From Vreelandella neptunia (lineage in GTDB: Bacteria > Pseudomonadota > Gammaproteobacteria > Pseudomonadales > Halomonadaceae), in NCBI RefSeq assembly GCF_000712975.1, contig NZ_JHQL01000004.1, positions 1-64,000 on the forward strand: a stretch of DNA of 64,000 nt. The letters are read 5' to 3'. Made by a program: the position numbers and the translations under genes. Within the stretch, counting starts at the first letter, position 1. Each line of letters starts with the position of its first letter. Of the stretch, positions 36,716 through 45,909 are shown piece after piece. The notes under the pieces were generated by a model. It ran no database searches, was not told the DNA's origin, and saw only the letters and a list, made by a program, of their open reading frames with translations.

Positions 36716-37107
36716 GCCGTTTTTCGACACTCCAGGCCAACTCACCAGTCACCCTATTCCACGATGGTCACTGCCCCTTTTGCCGCGTAGAAGTCGCATG
36801 GCTTGCAAAACATCGCCATAAAGAGCGCGTGACCTTAGTGGATATTCAGGATGAAAACTTCAACGCTGCCGATGTTGGACGCACCTTTGGTGACATGATG
36901 GGACTGCTACATGTAAGAGACAGCAAGGGAAGTTGGTATATCGGGATGGATGCCAGCCGGGCCCTTTATGCGGTGTTGGGCTACCGGTGGCTAGTGTGGC
37001 TATCTTGCTTACCAGGCCTACGGGGGATAATGGATGCAGGCTATCGTTTTTTTGCCCGTCGCCGCGTTCGACTGGGGCAGTGGTGGGAAAAACGTGCCGC
37101 TAAATAA
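36712..37107 (+). CDS. DUF393 (DCC family) thiol-oxidoreductase-like protein
   Basis: A 131-residue protein with FHDGHCPFCRVEVAWLAKH, the DGxCxxC motif of the DCC family, plus a C-terminal hydrophobic patch (YRWLVWLSCLPGLRGIMDAGYRF). It is translationally coupled to the photolyase (ATGA) and is a frequent photolyase neighbour in gammaproteobacteria. A redox helper role is plausible but untested. Confidence 0.88.
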   Translation: MSRFSTLQANSPVTLFHDGHCPFCRVEVAWLAKHRHKERVTLVDIQDENFNAADVGRTFGDMMGLLHVRDSKGSWYIGMDASRALYAVLGYRWLVWLSCLPGLRGIMDAGYRFFARRRVRLGQWWEKRAAK

Positions 37108-37133
37108 GTGAATAAAAGAAGATCAGGTTAAAA

Positions 37134-37436
37134 TTAAAATACCAGCGGCATACGCGATGTCAGTGGCGAGCTGTAATGCGCATCACGACCAATCACTTCA
37201 TCCTGGGGCACATGCTGAACTAAGTAAGCACGATGGATGCCAGCGCGCTTTAGCTCAAGGTAGACATCGTCTAATGAGCGAAACAGCATTGGCTTGTTAC
37301 GCTGAGTTAGCATGTGCCGCTCACCCTCAACATCTTCAAGTTCAACTTGGTAAAAACGGCTACCAGAATGAGTAATGACGCGTATTTCAAAGTTGTCGTG
37401 CCCTGCGACAAACCGTTTCAGTTCTTTCAGTTCCAT
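37134..37436 (-). CDS. DUF6482-like small protein
   Basis: A 100-residue cytosolic protein with RVITHSGSRFYQVELEDVEG and KPMLFRSLDDVYLELKRAGI, then AYLVQHVPQDEVIG. It resembles small conserved proteins of pseudomonads annotated as DUF6482; the function is unknown. AGGAG lies 8 bases before ATG. It converges on the DUF393 gene with only 26 bases between stops. Confidence 0.7.
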   Translation of the reverse strand: MELKELKRFVAGHDNFEIRVITHSGSRFYQVELEDVEGERHMLTQRNKPMLFRSLDDVYLELKRAGIHRAYLVQHVPQDEVIGRDAHYSSPLTSRMPLVF

Positions 37437-37611
37437 GATGCTCTCCTATGATTGTTAATTATCATGGGGCACAGCATGACGTTACCCCATGACAATTTTA
37501 TTACCTTTACACTAACTAGCTATGACGGCAACATCACAAGAGAGTTCCTGACCAAACCATCAACTATTCAGCCAAGAATTCATCAACTTTTTCATCAACA
37601 TATTCATCGAA

Positions 37612-37905
37612 TTATTGATATTCAGATGGGTCGATGGCCTTACCTAACGAGTTGCGATCAATCCAGTTGCCGCCTTTGGTTTCCTTATAACGAAAAACCA
37701 CCTTATCGCCCACGGTGACTGGCAGCTCCGAATCCTCAGTCTGGTAGCTATATTTTTCCCCTTCGACCACTAGGAAGTAACGGTAGAGGTCAGGCATACC
37801 CAACCACTCTTTAAATGGCCCTTCACGCTCTAGCGACTGCAACTCCCCACGGCCTTCTAACTTTGGAAGACGCTTACGGTTGCCACGTCTAAAACCACCT
37901 GCCAT
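37612..37905 (-). CDS. Hypothetical small basic protein
   Basis: A 97-residue protein with a basic start (MAGGFRRGNRKRLPKLEGRG) and a beta-rich centre (YRYFLVVEGEKYSYQTEDSE, then VGDKVVFRYKETKGG). AGGAG precedes ATG 37905 by 7 bases and codon use matches its neighbours, so it looks real. I do not recognise the family. It could be a small beta-barrel. It lies 66 bases downstream of nothing coding on its strand except dnaB's own end, and is probably separate. Confidence 0.65.
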   Translation of the reverse strand: MAGGFRRGNRKRLPKLEGRGELQSLEREGPFKEWLGMPDLYRYFLVVEGEKYSYQTEDSELPVTVGDKVVFRYKETKGGNWIDRNSLGKAIDPSEYQ

Positions 37906-37971
37906 TTGCTACTCCTGTCTATCTGTTTCGTCGGGGAGGAGCATTATACGTTCTCCCCCCTGACGCTCAAG

Positions 37972-39360
37972 TTAATCACCGAAAGCTTCACCATAGCTAT
38001 CAGGCGCTAGATCTTCAAAGCGCGTGTACTTACCAATAAACGCCATATGCACCGTCCCAATCGGGCCGTTACGCTGCTTGCCGATAATCAGCTCAGCAAT
38101 CCCCTGGTTATCAGGATTATCGGGGTTATACACTTCATCTCGGTAAACAAAAGCAATCACGTCGGCATCCTGCTCGATCGCACCCGACTCCCTTAAGTCC
38201 GACATCACAGGACGTTTATTGGGGCGTTGCTCTAACGAACGGTTAAGCTGTGAAAGGGCCACAACAGGACACTGAAACTCTTTTGCCAACCCCTTCAACG
38301 AACGGGATATTTCCGAAATCTCACCGGTTCGGTTTTCAGAAAAACCGGGGATCTGCATCAGCTGCAGATAGTCAATCATGATCAGTGCCATATTACCGTG
38401 TTCACGCACTACCCTGCGTAAACGCGAGCGCATTTCGTTAGGCGAAAGTGCTGCGGTGTCGTCTATAAACAGCTGCTTGTCTTTGAGCAAATTGACTGCT
38501 GAGGTAAGCCGCGGCCAGTCTTCGTCTTCCAACTGGCCAGAGCGCACGCGAGTCTGATCAATTCGGCCTAGTGACGACAGCATCCGTAGCATCAGCGACT
38601 CAGCGGGCATCTCCATGGAAAACACCATCACCGGTTTGTCGCTAGAGATCACCGCATGTTCAACCAGGTTCATTGCAAAGGTGGTCTTACCCATAGACGG
38701 ACGTCCGGCAATAATCACCAAATCCGAAGGCTGCAGGCCGGACGTCATTTCATCCAGGTCACGAAATCCCGAGGAAAGTCCGGTCATCTCACCTTTTAGA
38801 TTGAACAGCTCATCAATACGATCAACCGCTTTGGTTAGTAGCTCACTCATGCCAATAGGGCCGCCGGTTTTCGGCCGCTCCTCGGCAATTTGAAACACTA
38901 GCCGTTCAGCTTCATTGAGCAATTCATCTGCAGGCCGCCCCTGGGGCGAAAATGCCCCATCAGCAATTTGATTGGCCGCCCGGATAAGCTTACGCAGCGT
39001 CGCCCGCTCACGAACGATATCGGCATAAGCACGAATATTGCTGGCCGAAGGCGTATTACGCGCAAGTTCTGCCAGGAACGCCAAACCACCTACTGTATCT
39101 AGCTGATCACGCGCTTCCAGCGCTTCTGATAATGTAATAACGTCCAGCGGCTGACCAGATTCGGCTAGATGAATCATCACGTTGAACACCAAGCGATGTT
39201 CATAGCGGTAGAAATCGTCTGCCACTAACCGCTCCGACACATTGTCCCAAGCCTGGTTGTCCAGCATTAGCCCACCAAGCACCGACTGCTCCGCTTCAAG
39301 AGAATGCGGCGGCAGCTTTAGCGCTGCCGTTTCCTGATCAGCAGATGGCAGGTCCTGCAT
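37972..39360 (-). CDS. dnaB: Replicative DNA helicase DnaB
   Basis: A 462-residue hexameric helicase that unwinds DNA at the replication fork. The N-terminal domain starts at LPPHSLEAEQSVLGGLMLDN. The RecA-like domain has IIAGRPSMGKTTFAMNL (Walker A), MIDYLQLMQIPG (Walker B) and SDLRESGAIEQDADVI. No intein is present. It follows the ribosomal operon (rplI) on the same strand across a 293-base gap containing that operon's terminator. Confidence 0.97.
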   Translation of the reverse strand: MQDLPSADQETAALKLPPHSLEAEQSVLGGLMLDNQAWDNVSERLVADDFYRYEHRLVFNVMIHLAESGQPLDVITLSEALEARDQLDTVGGLAFLAELARNTPSASNIRAYADIVRERATLRKLIRAANQIADGAFSPQGRPADELLNEAERLVFQIAEERPKTGGPIGMSELLTKAVDRIDELFNLKGEMTGLSSGFRDLDEMTSGLQPSDLVIIAGRPSMGKTTFAMNLVEHAVISSDKPVMVFSMEMPAESLMLRMLSSLGRIDQTRVRSGQLEDEDWPRLTSAVNLLKDKQLFIDDTAALSPNEMRSRLRRVVREHGNMALIMIDYLQLMQIPGFSENRTGEISEISRSLKGLAKEFQCPVVALSQLNRSLEQRPNKRPVMSDLRESGAIEQDADVIAFVYRDEVYNPDNPDNQGIAELIIGKQRNGPIGTVHMAFIGKYTRFEDLAPDSYGEAFGD

Positions 39361-39588
39361 AGCGAGCTCCTTTAAATAACATAGCCAACGACGTTCACTA
39401 TCTTAGCGCAACCTCAGATACACCATAAGCGGTACATCGACGCTAAGCGACGTTCAAAAAAACGCACCAAAACAGCGCACATACTTTTGACCAACGCCTA
39501 GAAGTAAACATACTCAGTCGTTACTCCTTAACGACGAGTCACAACTGTTTTAAAAATTTGTTTTAAAAAAACCTACTTTAAAAAACCT
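39361..39588. other. AT-rich gap between rplI and dnaB
   Basis: The right part (39545-39600) has repeated TTTAAAAAA and ACCTACTT segments arranged as imperfect tandem units of about 16 bases (AAAAAACCTACTT appears twice). The left part should contain the dnaB promoter, but no clear -35/-10 pair stood out. No gene is seen. Confidence 0.5.
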
Positions 39589-39589
39589 A

Positions 39590-39628
39590 CTTCAAAAAAC
39601 AAAGGGCGCGGGAAGTCCCGCGCCCTTT
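39590..39628 (-). terminator. Terminator of the rpsF-rpsR-rplI operon
   Basis: On the minus strand a 12-base GC-rich stem, AAAGGGCGCGGG (39628-39617) with CCCGCGCCCTTT (39612-39601), encloses a 4-base loop and is followed by GTTTTTTG. It sits 25 bases after the rplI stop. Confidence 0.93.
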
Positions 39629-39653
39629 GAGGCGTCAGCGTTGGCGAGAGCGT

Positions 39654-40100
39654 TTACTCTGCGACAACAACCACGCGAACAACCGCATCTACATCTGCAT
39701 GCAGGTGTAGTGCGATGTCGTACTCGCCAGTCTGGCGAATCGGACCTTGCGGCATGCGTACTTCGCTCTTGGCAACATCGATGCCAGCAGAGGAAATCGC
39801 ATCGGCCAGGTCACGAGGACCAATAGAACCGAACAGCTTGCCTTCATCACCTGCTTTAGAAACCAACGACAGTTCGATGTCGTTAAGCTGCTCAGCACGC
39901 GCTTCAGCTTCTGCTTTACGCTCGGCGGCTTGGGCTTCAAGCTCAGCACGCTGGGCTTTAAATGCTTCAACGTTCTCTTTGGTGGCCGGTACGGCTAAGC
40001 CGTAAGGTACCAAATAATTACGACCATAACCGGGCTTTACAGTGACTTTGTCACCCAGGCCGCCCAGCTTACCAATATTGTCGAGCAGAATGACTTCCAT
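39654..40100 (-). CDS. rplI: 50S ribosomal protein L9
   Basis: A 148-residue ribosomal protein. The N-terminal domain is [22 protein letters not shown] with [12 protein letters not shown], followed by the long connecting helix ([22 protein letters not shown]) and the C-terminal rRNA-binding domain ([14 protein letters not shown]). Normal length. Last gene of the operon. Confidence 0.98.
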   Translation of the reverse strand: MEVILLDNIGKLGGLGDKVTVKPGYGRNYLVPYGLAVPATKENVEAFKAQRAELEAQAAERKAEAEARAEQLNDIELSLVSKAGDEGKLFGSIGPRDLADAISSAGIDVAKSEVRMPQGPIRQTGEYDIALHLHADVDAVVRVVVVAE

Positions 40101-40115
40101 CTCGTAAACCTCTTG

Positions 40116-40967
40116 TCAGTTGCTGCGGGCAAGGCGTGCGCGAACGTTCGCGAATGTATCAATCAGCCCCAACAGCAGCACAATGAGAATCGTGGGCCAG
40201 GTCGTGATCAGCAGCACATAAAATGCCACCAGCCACAGCCCGTTCATCCCCTTTATTCCAATAAACCCATGCACTAACGCAATACCAGCGACCAGCAGAG
40301 GAATCCATCCAAGCATTGCCAGAGCGTGCGCGCCTAGCACCATACCCACTACACCAAGCACGATTAAAACAGCGAGCTCTTTAGGGGATAGGCGCAATGC
40401 GTGAAACTCTTCACGGAAGCCGCCTGGGTTATAAAGCCCAGCCTGCCAGCTTCGCGCTAGGGCTAAACACGCAATAGCGGCTAACAGTACTACTAAGCCG
40501 GTTACTCCACCAATCACCATAGCGGCGAGTGTCGGCGCATCAATACCTTGGTTAGCAAACTCTGTCAGCATGCGATCAATCTCAGTCGAGCTTTCTCGCA
40601 GCTGCTCCAGCATCAGCTGTGTTCCACCTGGCGGGCTAAAGATGCCGAGCTGAACCATTACCGCTGCCGCTAATGTGCCAACGATTAATGCTTCACTCCA
40701 GCGCATCCTCTCACGCAAGATAACCGCCATCAGGGTTACTAGCAGTACGCTAGCAAGTGGAATGACGTCACCTTGAGACCACCAAAAACCTGCAGGTAGT
40801 GCTGCAGCGATAATTACCGGCAGTGCAGGCGCGAAGCCTTTTCGCAAAGTAACTAACGCAGCAATGGCTGCCCCTAACCAGAACAGCCAAGGCACTAGCG
40901 TCGCTAATGCTGCCCCGCCGATGGCATAAGGCGTGCTCTGCATGAGCCATCTTGCCAGTGCCAGCAT
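40116..40967 (-). CDS. DUF2232 (YybS-like) membrane protein
   Basis: A 283-residue protein with about eight hydrophobic segments (for example GAALATLVPWLFWLGAAIAA and IVLGVVGMVLGAHALAML). A gene of this family between rpsR and rplI is common in pseudomonads and relatives. ATG 40967 is used; a GTG directly before it is also possible. Function is unknown. It lies 12 bases after rpsR and 15 before rplI. Confidence 0.85.
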   Translation of the reverse strand: MLALARWLMQSTPYAIGGAALATLVPWLFWLGAAIAALVTLRKGFAPALPVIIAAALPAGFWWSQGDVIPLASVLLVTLMAVILRERMRWSEALIVGTLAAAVMVQLGIFSPPGGTQLMLEQLRESSTEIDRMLTEFANQGIDAPTLAAMVIGGVTGLVVLLAAIACLALARSWQAGLYNPGGFREEFHALRLSPKELAVLIVLGVVGMVLGAHALAMLGWIPLLVAGIALVHGFIGIKGMNGLWLVAFYVLLITTWPTILIVLLLGLIDTFANVRARLARSN

Positions 40968-40979
40968 CACGTTAAACGC

Positions 40980-41207
40980 TTACTGATGGCTATCGGAGTA
41001 GGGCAGCAGTGCCAGGTAGCGCGAACGCTTGATAGCAGTCGCTAGCTGACGCTGATAGCGTGCTTTGGTACCGGTAATACGGCTCGGAACGATCTTGCCG
41101 GTTTCGGTGATGTAAGCCTTCAACGTGTCGAGATCTTTATAGTCGATCTGCTTGACGCCTTCAGCGGTGAAGCGGCAAAACTTACGGCGACGGAAAAAAC
41201 GTGCCAT
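40980..41207 (-). CDS. rpsR: 30S ribosomal protein S18
   Basis: A 75-residue protein: [40 protein letters not shown] and [20 protein letters not shown] are all canonical S18 segments. AAGGAG lies 7 bases before ATG. Confidence 0.98.
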   Translation of the reverse strand: MARFFRRRKFCRFTAEGVKQIDYKDLDTLKAYITETGKIVPSRITGTKARYQRQLATAIKRSRYLALLPYSDSHQ

Positions 41208-41240
41208 GGACTAGCTCCTTAAAACGTGCGGTGGATAAAA

Positions 41241-41621
41241 TCAGGCAGTTTCTTCAGCTTCTTCAGCGCGCGGCCTATCTTCGCGACGCGGACGCTTCTC
41301 TTCTGCCGGCTTCATCATCGGTGAAGCTTCAGTGATCGCTTCTTTACAGCGAACAACCAAGCTGCGAATGATAGCGTCGTTGAAACGGAAGATGTTCTCG
41401 ATTTCTTCGAGAGTCTCACCGGTGCACTCGACGTTCATCAGCACGTAGTGGGCTTTGTGGATCTTGTTAATCGGGTAAGCCAGGTGACGACGGCCCCAAT
41501 CTTCCAAGCGATGCACAGTGCCACCGTTTTCGGTAACGATGCTGGTGTAGCGCTCGACCATAGCCGGCACTTGCTCGCTCTGATCCGGGTGGACCATAAA
41601 CACGATTTCGTAATGACGCAT
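41241..41621 (-). CDS. rpsF: 30S ribosomal protein S6
   Basis: A 126-residue protein. ATG 41621 follows AAGGAG by 7 bases and gives [21 protein letters not shown]; the longer frame to 41678 is leader sequence. The sequence contains [20 protein letters not shown]. The C-terminal tail is rich in Glu/Arg, as in E. coli S6, where it is glutamylated by RimK. First gene of rpsF-rpsR-DUF2232-rplI. Confidence 0.97.
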   Translation of the reverse strand: MRHYEIVFMVHPDQSEQVPAMVERYTSIVTENGGTVHRLEDWGRRHLAYPINKIHKAHYVLMNVECTGETLEEIENIFRFNDAIIRSLVVRCKEAITEASPMMKPAEEKRPRREDRPRAEEAEETA

Positions 41622-41833
41622 GGAATCTCCTTGCGGTTTGACAGCTTCCGATGTGCATTGAGACAAATGTCTCAGCAACGACAGGGAAGCAAGGAGTTAA
41701 CTGAAGTGCCCGTTACTCACCGCGAACGATGTTGTCTGGGGCATCAAGCAGAACTGTTTTTCGTATTCACTATTAACTAATACGAGCACCCGCTTAAGGA
41801 TAAACGGGCGCAAGCATTTTAGTGGGACAGGGA

Positions 41834-42631
41834 CTAACTTGCAAGCTGCCGCTGACGAACAGCTTCAAACAAACAAATACCCGTCGCCACCGAGACGTTC
41901 AAACTGGAGACTTGACCCGCCATAGGCAGCTTTGCCAAGTTGTCGCAAGCTTCTCTAGTTAGCCGACGCATACCTTTCCCTTCAGCTCCCATCACTAATG
42001 CCGTTGGGCCAGTCATATCAATCTCAAACACACTTGCGTCAGCTTCACCCGCCGTGCCAGTAATCCACACACCGGCATCTTTAAGCTTGGCAAGCGTACG
42101 AGCCAGGTTAGTGACCTGATACACAGGCACCACTTCAGCAGCACCGCACGCTACTTTGCGCACCGTCGCGTTCAGCGGTGCAGCTTTATCCTTCGCCACG
42201 ATCACTCCATGAGCACCCGCTGCATCAGCACTGCGAAGACACGCACCGAAATTATGCACATCGGTAACACCATCCAGCACTAACAATAACGGCGGTGCAG
42301 AAGCCTGCCATGCACGCAGCTTCAGCCATAGCGACTCCTCCCCTTCGGGAACCAGCGGGGGGCAAAAAGCTACAACGCCCTGATGAGCAGCGCCCTGCGT
42401 AAGCTGATCCAACAGGTCACGCGACTGCTCTTTAACATGCGCACCACGGGACTGAGCATTAGCAACCAACTCTTTCAAGCGGTTACCAGAGCCCTGCTGC
42501 ACCCACAGCTCACGGGGCGTTTCACCCCGCTCCAGCAGGCTTTCAAGGGCGTGAACGCCATACACTTGATCTAACCCATCTGGTGTACGTACCGCTGGAC
42601 GCGAGCCACGTCGAGACGACGACGATTTCAT
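41834..42631 (-). CDS. rlmB: 23S rRNA (Gm2251) methyltransferase RlmB
   Basis: A 265-residue SpoU-family enzyme. ATG 42631 lies 2 bases after the rnr stop; a TTG two codons upstream overlaps it. Motifs are DQVYGVHALESLLERGE, LDGVTDVHNFGACLRSADAAG, VMGAEGKGMRRLTREACD, and MAGQVSSLNVSVATGICLFE, the SAM-binding knot. Co-transcribed with rnr, as in E. coli. Confidence 0.96.
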   Translation of the reverse strand: MKSSSSRRGSRPAVRTPDGLDQVYGVHALESLLERGETPRELWVQQGSGNRLKELVANAQSRGAHVKEQSRDLLDQLTQGAAHQGVVAFCPPLVPEGEESLWLKLRAWQASAPPLLLVLDGVTDVHNFGACLRSADAAGAHGVIVAKDKAAPLNATVRKVACGAAEVVPVYQVTNLARTLAKLKDAGVWITGTAGEADASVFEIDMTGPTALVMGAEGKGMRRLTREACDNLAKLPMAGQVSSLNVSVATGICLFEAVRQRQLAS

Positions 42632-42633
42632 GC

Positions 42634-45036
42634 TCAACCCTTATTCGGTGATGGTTTACGCGGGCCATTACGCGTGCGTCTTGGACCACGGCGTGTCGGC
42701 TGCTTATCGGTGGATGCTGCTTTGTCAGCCCCACCTTCTTTACCAGCCCCGCCTTCTCCACCACGACGCTTACGTGGCTGACGACGCGGTCTAGGCTTGT
42801 CATCGGCAAGGCCAAAGTCGATCTTACGATCATCCATGTCTACCCGCGCAACCTGAACCGTCAGCCCGTCGCCCAGGCGGTACGTTGTACCTGTACGTTC
42901 GCCTTTAAGACGATGCTTTTCCGCCTCATAGTGATAGTAGTCGGAGGGCAGCGAAGTGACATGCACCAACCCTTCAACATAGAAGTCATCAAGGCGTACA
43001 AACAGGCCAAACTGGGTTACCGAAGCAATAGTGCCATCGAAGGTTTCACCCAGCTTGTCAGACATAAACTCACACTTGAGCCAGCTTTCAACATCACGGG
43101 TTGCTTCATCAGCCCGCCGCTCGGTCATCGAGCAGTGCTCACCCAGCTCAAGCATTTGCTCAAAGGTGTAAGGGCACCACTTGCTCGGCGGATCGACAGG
43201 TGCGCCTTCAACCCGAACCACCGTATTGGTTTGGCGAGGCCCACGAATAACCGAGCGGATAGCGCGGTGTACCAGCAGATCAGGATAACGGCGAATGGGT
43301 GACGTGAAGTGCGCGTAGGCCTGGTAAGCCAAGCCAAAGTGCCCCTCGTTCTGCGGCGAATAAACCGCTTGATTCATCGAGCGCAGCATGACGGTTTGGA
43401 TAATGTCAGCATCTGGGCGATCAATAATCGCCTCGCGTAACGCTTGATAGTCCTGAGGCGTTGGCATATCGCCACCACCCACGGAAAGACCTAGCTCACT
43501 TAAGAACAGGCGCAGCTTATCAAGGCGCTCTGGGGTTGGCCGCTCGTGAATCCGGTACAGGGCTGGCAGATCATGTTTATCTAAGAAACGCGCGGTAGCC
43601 ACGTTGGCTGCCAGCATGCACTCTTCGATCAGCTTGTGAGCATCGTTACGGGTGCGAGGCACAATTTTTTCAATCTTGCGCTCATCATTAAAGATAATCG
43701 CCGTTTCAGTGGTATCGAAATCAATCGCACCGCGCTCTTCGCGCGCACTACGCAGCAGGCCGTAAAGCTCGTGCAGATTTTGCAGTGGCTTTACCAGCCC
43801 TTTGTACTCATTACGCAGCGCTTCGCCTTCGTCACTCTCGCTATCGAGAATGGCCGCCACCTTGTTATAGGTCAGGCGGGCGTGGGAATTCATTACCGCC
43901 TCATAGAACGAGTAGCGACTAATTGCGCCGGTTTTGGAGATATTCATCTCACAAACCATCACCAAACGATCCACTTGGGGGTTTAACGAACACAAACCGT
44001 TTGAAAGCAGCTCCGGCAACATCGGCACCACTTGGCCGGGGAAGTACACCGAATTCCCCCGCGTACGTGCCTCGTCATCAAGCGCGGTACCAGGACGCAC
44101 GTAGTGCGACACATCGGCAATCGCAACCAGCAGCTTCCAACTACCCGACTTGGTCTTCCAAGCACACACCGCATCGTCAAAATCTTTGGCAGACTCATCG
44201 TCAATGGTAACCAACGGAAGCTCACGCAGATCGACACGGTGTTGCTTATCTTCCTCTAATACTTCTGCTGAAATACCGCTAGTTTGGTCAAGCACTTCTG
44301 GCGGAAACTCAGCGGGGATATCGTAACTACGAATCGCGATATCTATTTCCATGCCAGGGTCCATCCGCTCACCCAGCACTTCGATAACTTCGCCTACCGG
44401 CTGAACGCGCGTAGCTGGCTGCTGAACGATTTTCGCAGAAATCACCTGGCCATCTTTTGCGCCAGCGCTTGCGGTATGAGGAATAATAACTTCCTGGGTA
44501 ATACGAGGATTCTCAGGAATTAGCACGCCAAACTCAGGTGAATTGCTACGGTATACCCCCACAATCGTTTGGGTATTTCGCGCAATCACATCAGCGATGG
44601 TCGCCTCATCACGGCCGCGGCGATCACGTCCACTCACTCGCGCCAGCACATAATCCCCGTGGAAAACACGGCGCATCTGGCGTGGTGGCAGCACTAAATC
44701 CGGTTTTTTCCCATCGTCGCGCAACAGAAAACCAAAGCCATCTCGGTGGCCTAGCACTTTGCCTTTAATCAGATCCAGCTTATCAATCAAGGCATAGGCA
44801 CCACGCCGGTCGCGCAGCACCTGACCATCGCGCTCCATGGCGGCCATGCGCCGGCGAACCGCTTCAAGATGATCTTCATCTTCAATGCCGAGCATACGGC
44901 TCATATTTTCGTGGGTTATCGGCTTGCCGTACGTTTCCAGGGCAGCTAATAAATACTCGCGGCTGGGCGCAGGATTGTCATACTTTTGCGCCTCGCGCTC
45001 GGCGTGCGGATCATCACTTAACGTCCAGTACTTCAT
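42634..45036 (-). CDS. rnr: Ribonuclease R
   Basis: An 800-residue 3'-5' exoribonuclease. It has a winged-helix start (SREYLLAALETYGKPITHENM), cold-shock domains (IKGKVLGHRDGFGFLLRDD), the RNB catalytic core with VTIDDESAKDFDDAVCAW (metal-binding Asp) and FTSPIRRYPDLLVHRAI, an S1 domain (FDGTIASVTQFGLFVRLDDF), and a basic tail of Arg/Lys/Gly. RNase R degrades structured RNA and is induced by stress. Confidence 0.97.
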   Translation of the reverse strand: MKYWTLSDDPHAEREAQKYDNPAPSREYLLAALETYGKPITHENMSRMLGIEDEDHLEAVRRRMAAMERDGQVLRDRRGAYALIDKLDLIKGKVLGHRDGFGFLLRDDGKKPDLVLPPRQMRRVFHGDYVLARVSGRDRRGRDEATIADVIARNTQTIVGVYRSNSPEFGVLIPENPRITQEVIIPHTASAGAKDGQVISAKIVQQPATRVQPVGEVIEVLGERMDPGMEIDIAIRSYDIPAEFPPEVLDQTSGISAEVLEEDKQHRVDLRELPLVTIDDESAKDFDDAVCAWKTKSGSWKLLVAIADVSHYVRPGTALDDEARTRGNSVYFPGQVVPMLPELLSNGLCSLNPQVDRLVMVCEMNISKTGAISRYSFYEAVMNSHARLTYNKVAAILDSESDEGEALRNEYKGLVKPLQNLHELYGLLRSAREERGAIDFDTTETAIIFNDERKIEKIVPRTRNDAHKLIEECMLAANVATARFLDKHDLPALYRIHERPTPERLDKLRLFLSELGLSVGGGDMPTPQDYQALREAIIDRPDADIIQTVMLRSMNQAVYSPQNEGHFGLAYQAYAHFTSPIRRYPDLLVHRAIRSVIRGPRQTNTVVRVEGAPVDPPSKWCPYTFEQMLELGEHCSMTERRADEATRDVESWLKCEFMSDKLGETFDGTIASVTQFGLFVRLDDFYVEGLVHVTSLPSDYYHYEAEKHRLKGERTGTTYRLGDGLTVQVARVDMDDRKIDFGLADDKPRPRRQPRKRRGGEGGAGKEGGADKAASTDKQPTRRGPRRTRNGPRKPSPNKG

Positions 45037-45161
45037 GCGATCAACATCCTTGATTGCGTTTGCGGGAGGCAGCTAATGGGCGCAGGCACAGTGCGCTGCG
45101 AGCGGGGGGATTCAGCCATTGATTGACTGAAAAACGTCATGTTTTGTTTGATCATAGCTAC

Positions 45162-45190
45162 ATTATAGCGCTGCCTGTTCAATCACCCAA
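45162..45190 (-). promoter_or_regulatory. Candidate promoter of rnr-rlmB
   Basis: On the minus strand TTGGGT (45190-45185) and a perfect TATAAT (45167-45162) are separated by 17 bases. This predicts a start near 45155 and a leader of about 120 bases to the rnr ATG. Confidence 0.5.
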
Positions 45191-45243
45191 CCACCTAGCA
45201 CGGCAATTGTACGTTTTTAACGATAAAAAACAGTTGCCGGGCC

Positions 45244-45271
45244 TTGCATTTAAGCGTGGCCTCGGTATCAT
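45244..45271 (+). promoter_or_regulatory. Promoter of the tRNA-Leu array
   Basis: TTGCAT (45244-45249) and TATCAT (45266-45271) have a 16-base spacer and are followed by a GC-rich discriminator (ACGCGCCAC) just before the first tRNA at 45283. GC-rich discriminators are typical of stable-RNA promoters under stringent control. Confidence 0.65.
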
Positions 45272-45282
45272 ACGCGCCACTT

Positions 45283-45369
45283 GCCCAGATGGCGGAATTG
45301 GTAGACGCGCTAGCTTCAGGTGCTAGTGTCCGTATGGACGTGGAGGTTCAAGTCCTCTTCTGGGCACCA
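45283..45369 (+). tRNA. tRNA-Leu(CAG), copy 1
   Basis: 87 bases with encoded CCA. The acceptor stem is GCCCAGA/TCTGGGC, the anticodon arm CTAGC-TTCAGGT-GCTAG has CAG at 45317-45319, there is a long class II variable arm (GTCC..GGAC), and a GGTTCAAGTCC T arm. Confidence 0.97.
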
Positions 45370-45466
45370 TCTTATATCGTGTTACCCCCTTTTCATGATG
45401 TAAAACGGTGCAGCGGCAAGCATTAGAAGTAGTATTGAAAAAAGTGTCAGCAAAAAGTTTGTGTTC

Positions 45467-45553
45467 GCCCAGGTGGCGGAATTGGTAGACGCGCTAGCTT
45501 CAGGTGCTAGTGTCTGTATGGACGTGGAGGTTCAAGTCCTCTCCTGGGCACCA
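45467..45553 (+). tRNA. tRNA-Leu(CAG), copy 2
   Basis: 87 bases with encoded CCA, anticodon CAG at 45501-45503. It differs from the other copies by a paired change at the base of the acceptor stem (GCCCAGG/CCTGGGC) and by one base in the variable arm (GTCT instead of GTCC). Confidence 0.97.
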
Positions 45554-45607
45554 TACGAATGCAAACAGCGGTACGAAAAACAGCAGTAAAAATAGCAAAC
45601 ATGATAT

Positions 45608-45694
45608 GCCCAGATGGCGGAATTGGTAGACGCGCTAGCTTCAGGTGCTAGTGTCCGTATGGACGTGGAGGTTCAAGTCCTCTTCTGGGCACCA
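45608..45694 (+). tRNA. tRNA-Leu(CAG), copy 3
   Basis: 87 bases with encoded CCA, anticodon CAG at 45642-45644, identical to copy 1 over the mature sequence as far as read. It lies 54 bases after copy 2. Confidence 0.97.
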
Positions 45695-45843
45695 TCTAAA
45701 TAGTCTTGATCCCATCAGTTCCAGTTAAAAACCTATCATTCCCACCTTCAGCTGTTTGCTCGCAATACTTCCTTTTCTAGGCCTTCATTATTTTATTTTT
45801 TGTTTAAGTTGTTTTGCTTAAAACTCTTTCCTGCTAGGGCACT

Positions 45844-45899
45844 GCACTTAGACAACGGTGCTTAGAAAACCGCACTTAGACAACAGTGCTTAGAAAATC
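45844..45899. repeat. Two 28-bp direct repeats after the tRNA array
   Basis: Two adjacent units (45844-45871 and 45872-45899) share GCACTTAGACAAC and GTGCTTAGAAAA with two or so mismatches. Each unit can pair GCACTTAG against itself only weakly. It may be a slippage duplication in the tRNA trailer. Confidence 0.8.
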
Positions 45900-45909
45900 A
45901 CCTAAAATA

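Noticed and set aside
37452..37718. Plus-strand 88-codon frame
   Set aside because: Overlaps the well-started minus-strand small gene and has no ribosome site or family motif.
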